Assembly: GCA_016206685.1 (NCBI GenBank)
Contig: JACQRB010000019.1
Location: 1 to 5,822 of the forward strand
Source: Candidatus Omnitrophota bacterium
GTDB lineage: Bacteria; Omnitrophota; Gorgyraeia; Aquiviventales; Aquiviventaceae
DNA: 5,822 bases
Direction of reading: 5' to 3'
Shown here: piece after piece, positions 5,730-5,822 of the stretch
Numbering within the stretch: the stretch's first letter is position 1
Layout of the letters: each line of letters opens with the position of its first letter
Translations under genes and position numbers: made by a program
The notes under the pieces: model-generated
Told to the model about the DNA's origin: nothing
Seen by the model: only the letters and a program-made list of their open reading frames with translations
Databases searched by the model: none

Positions 5730-5822
5730 GAATCCGTCAGCGATGAACCCAACCCTCAACAGGTGGGTACCCTCTCCGATGGTTTCACGCTTCCCCGCCT
5801 TCGGCGGGGCCTGCGCTCCCCA
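5700..5822 (-). ncRNA. ssrS: 6S RNA, 3' part (5' end outside window)
   Basis: The minus strand carries about 120 bases that match the 3' two thirds of 6S RNA, which mimics an open promoter and binds the housekeeping RNA polymerase. In order: GGGGAGC and GCAGG, then the apical hairpin CCCCGCC-GAA-GGCGGGG (5793-5809), then AAGCGTGAAACC. This parallels the E. coli order of GGTGAGC, a CTCGG/CCGAG hairpin and AAGCCTTAAAAC. Next comes CCCACCTG, then a GGGTTGGGTTCA block, comparable to the E. coli CACCTTGAACC and AAGGGTTCA on the 3' side of the central bubble. The end CACGGCAGCCGCGGGGC (about 5710-5726) is the likely 3' strand of the closing stem and is followed by TTTTCTTTT. The 5' strand lies outside the window, so the closing stem cannot be checked. 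A 6S gene next to rarA is, as I recall, a recurring arrangement in several phyla. The comparison was made by eye. Confidence 0.8.

Noticed and set aside
5690..5752. N-terminal extension of RarA starting at TTG 5752
   Set aside because: The extra 21 residues have no family counterpart, the TTG has no properly spaced ribosome site, and the stretch overlaps the 3' end of the 6S RNA with its T tract.
5784..5793. TTCACGCTTC shared with the heptamer repeat at 284-293
   Set aside because: The copy here falls in the conserved GAAGCGTGAAACC part of the 6S RNA, so the 10-base match is most likely coincidence and not another copy of the repeat.
5793..5809. CCCCGCC-TTC-GGCGGGG hairpin as a stand-alone terminator
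   Set aside because: No T tract follows on either strand, and its position fits the apical hairpin of 6S RNA.

Overview
The window is a GC-rich bacterial segment in which every gene I can support lies on the minus strand, so transcription runs from high to low coordinates. Read in that direction it holds: the 3' part of a 6S RNA gene (cut by the right edge), rarA, a DoxX-family membrane protein gene, a diheme cytochrome c peroxidase gene, a sensor histidine kinase gene, an AT-rich promoter-type gap, cysH, a repeat-filled intergenic gap, and the first 78 codons of sat (cut by the left edge). The long frames on the plus strand are all antisense shadows of these genes.

Region by region. At 5700-5822 is an RNA gene that does not code for protein. 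Its apical hairpin, the conserved AAGC tract after it, the bubble-side segment and the closing stem with a T tract match the 3' part of 6S RNA, the regulator of RNA polymerase. rarA follows 10 bases later. rarA, doxX, ccp and the kinase gene are separated by 18, 3 and 38 bases, so they could form one transcript. The last three make a plausible envelope redox unit: a membrane protein, a periplasmic heme peroxidase and a membrane sensor kinase with a helical sensor domain. No response regulator is visible. At 1032-1145 lies the only clearly AT-rich stretch. It probably drives a second unit, cysH-sat, for assimilatory sulfate reduction: Sat makes APS from sulfate and ATP, and the Fe-S type CysH reduces APS to sulfite. 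There is no CysDN and no sign of an APS kinase.

Two small palindromic elements stand out. One is a 36-bp double hairpin inside rarA that adds about 12 Ser/Gly-rich codons in frame between Walker A and Walker B. The other is a roughly 61-bp mosaic of heptamer repeats that fills the gap between cysH and sat almost exactly. Both look like dispersed genomic repeats, and neither is explained by the genes.

Organism: GC-rich, Gram-negative type (periplasmic c-type cytochrome), aerobic or microaerobic, able to assimilate sulfate. The gene content and repeats would fit Nitrospirota, Methylomirabilota (NC10) or a deltaproteobacterial-type lineage, but I cannot fix the taxon from this window. No CRISPR array, transposase, tRNA or rRNA is visible.
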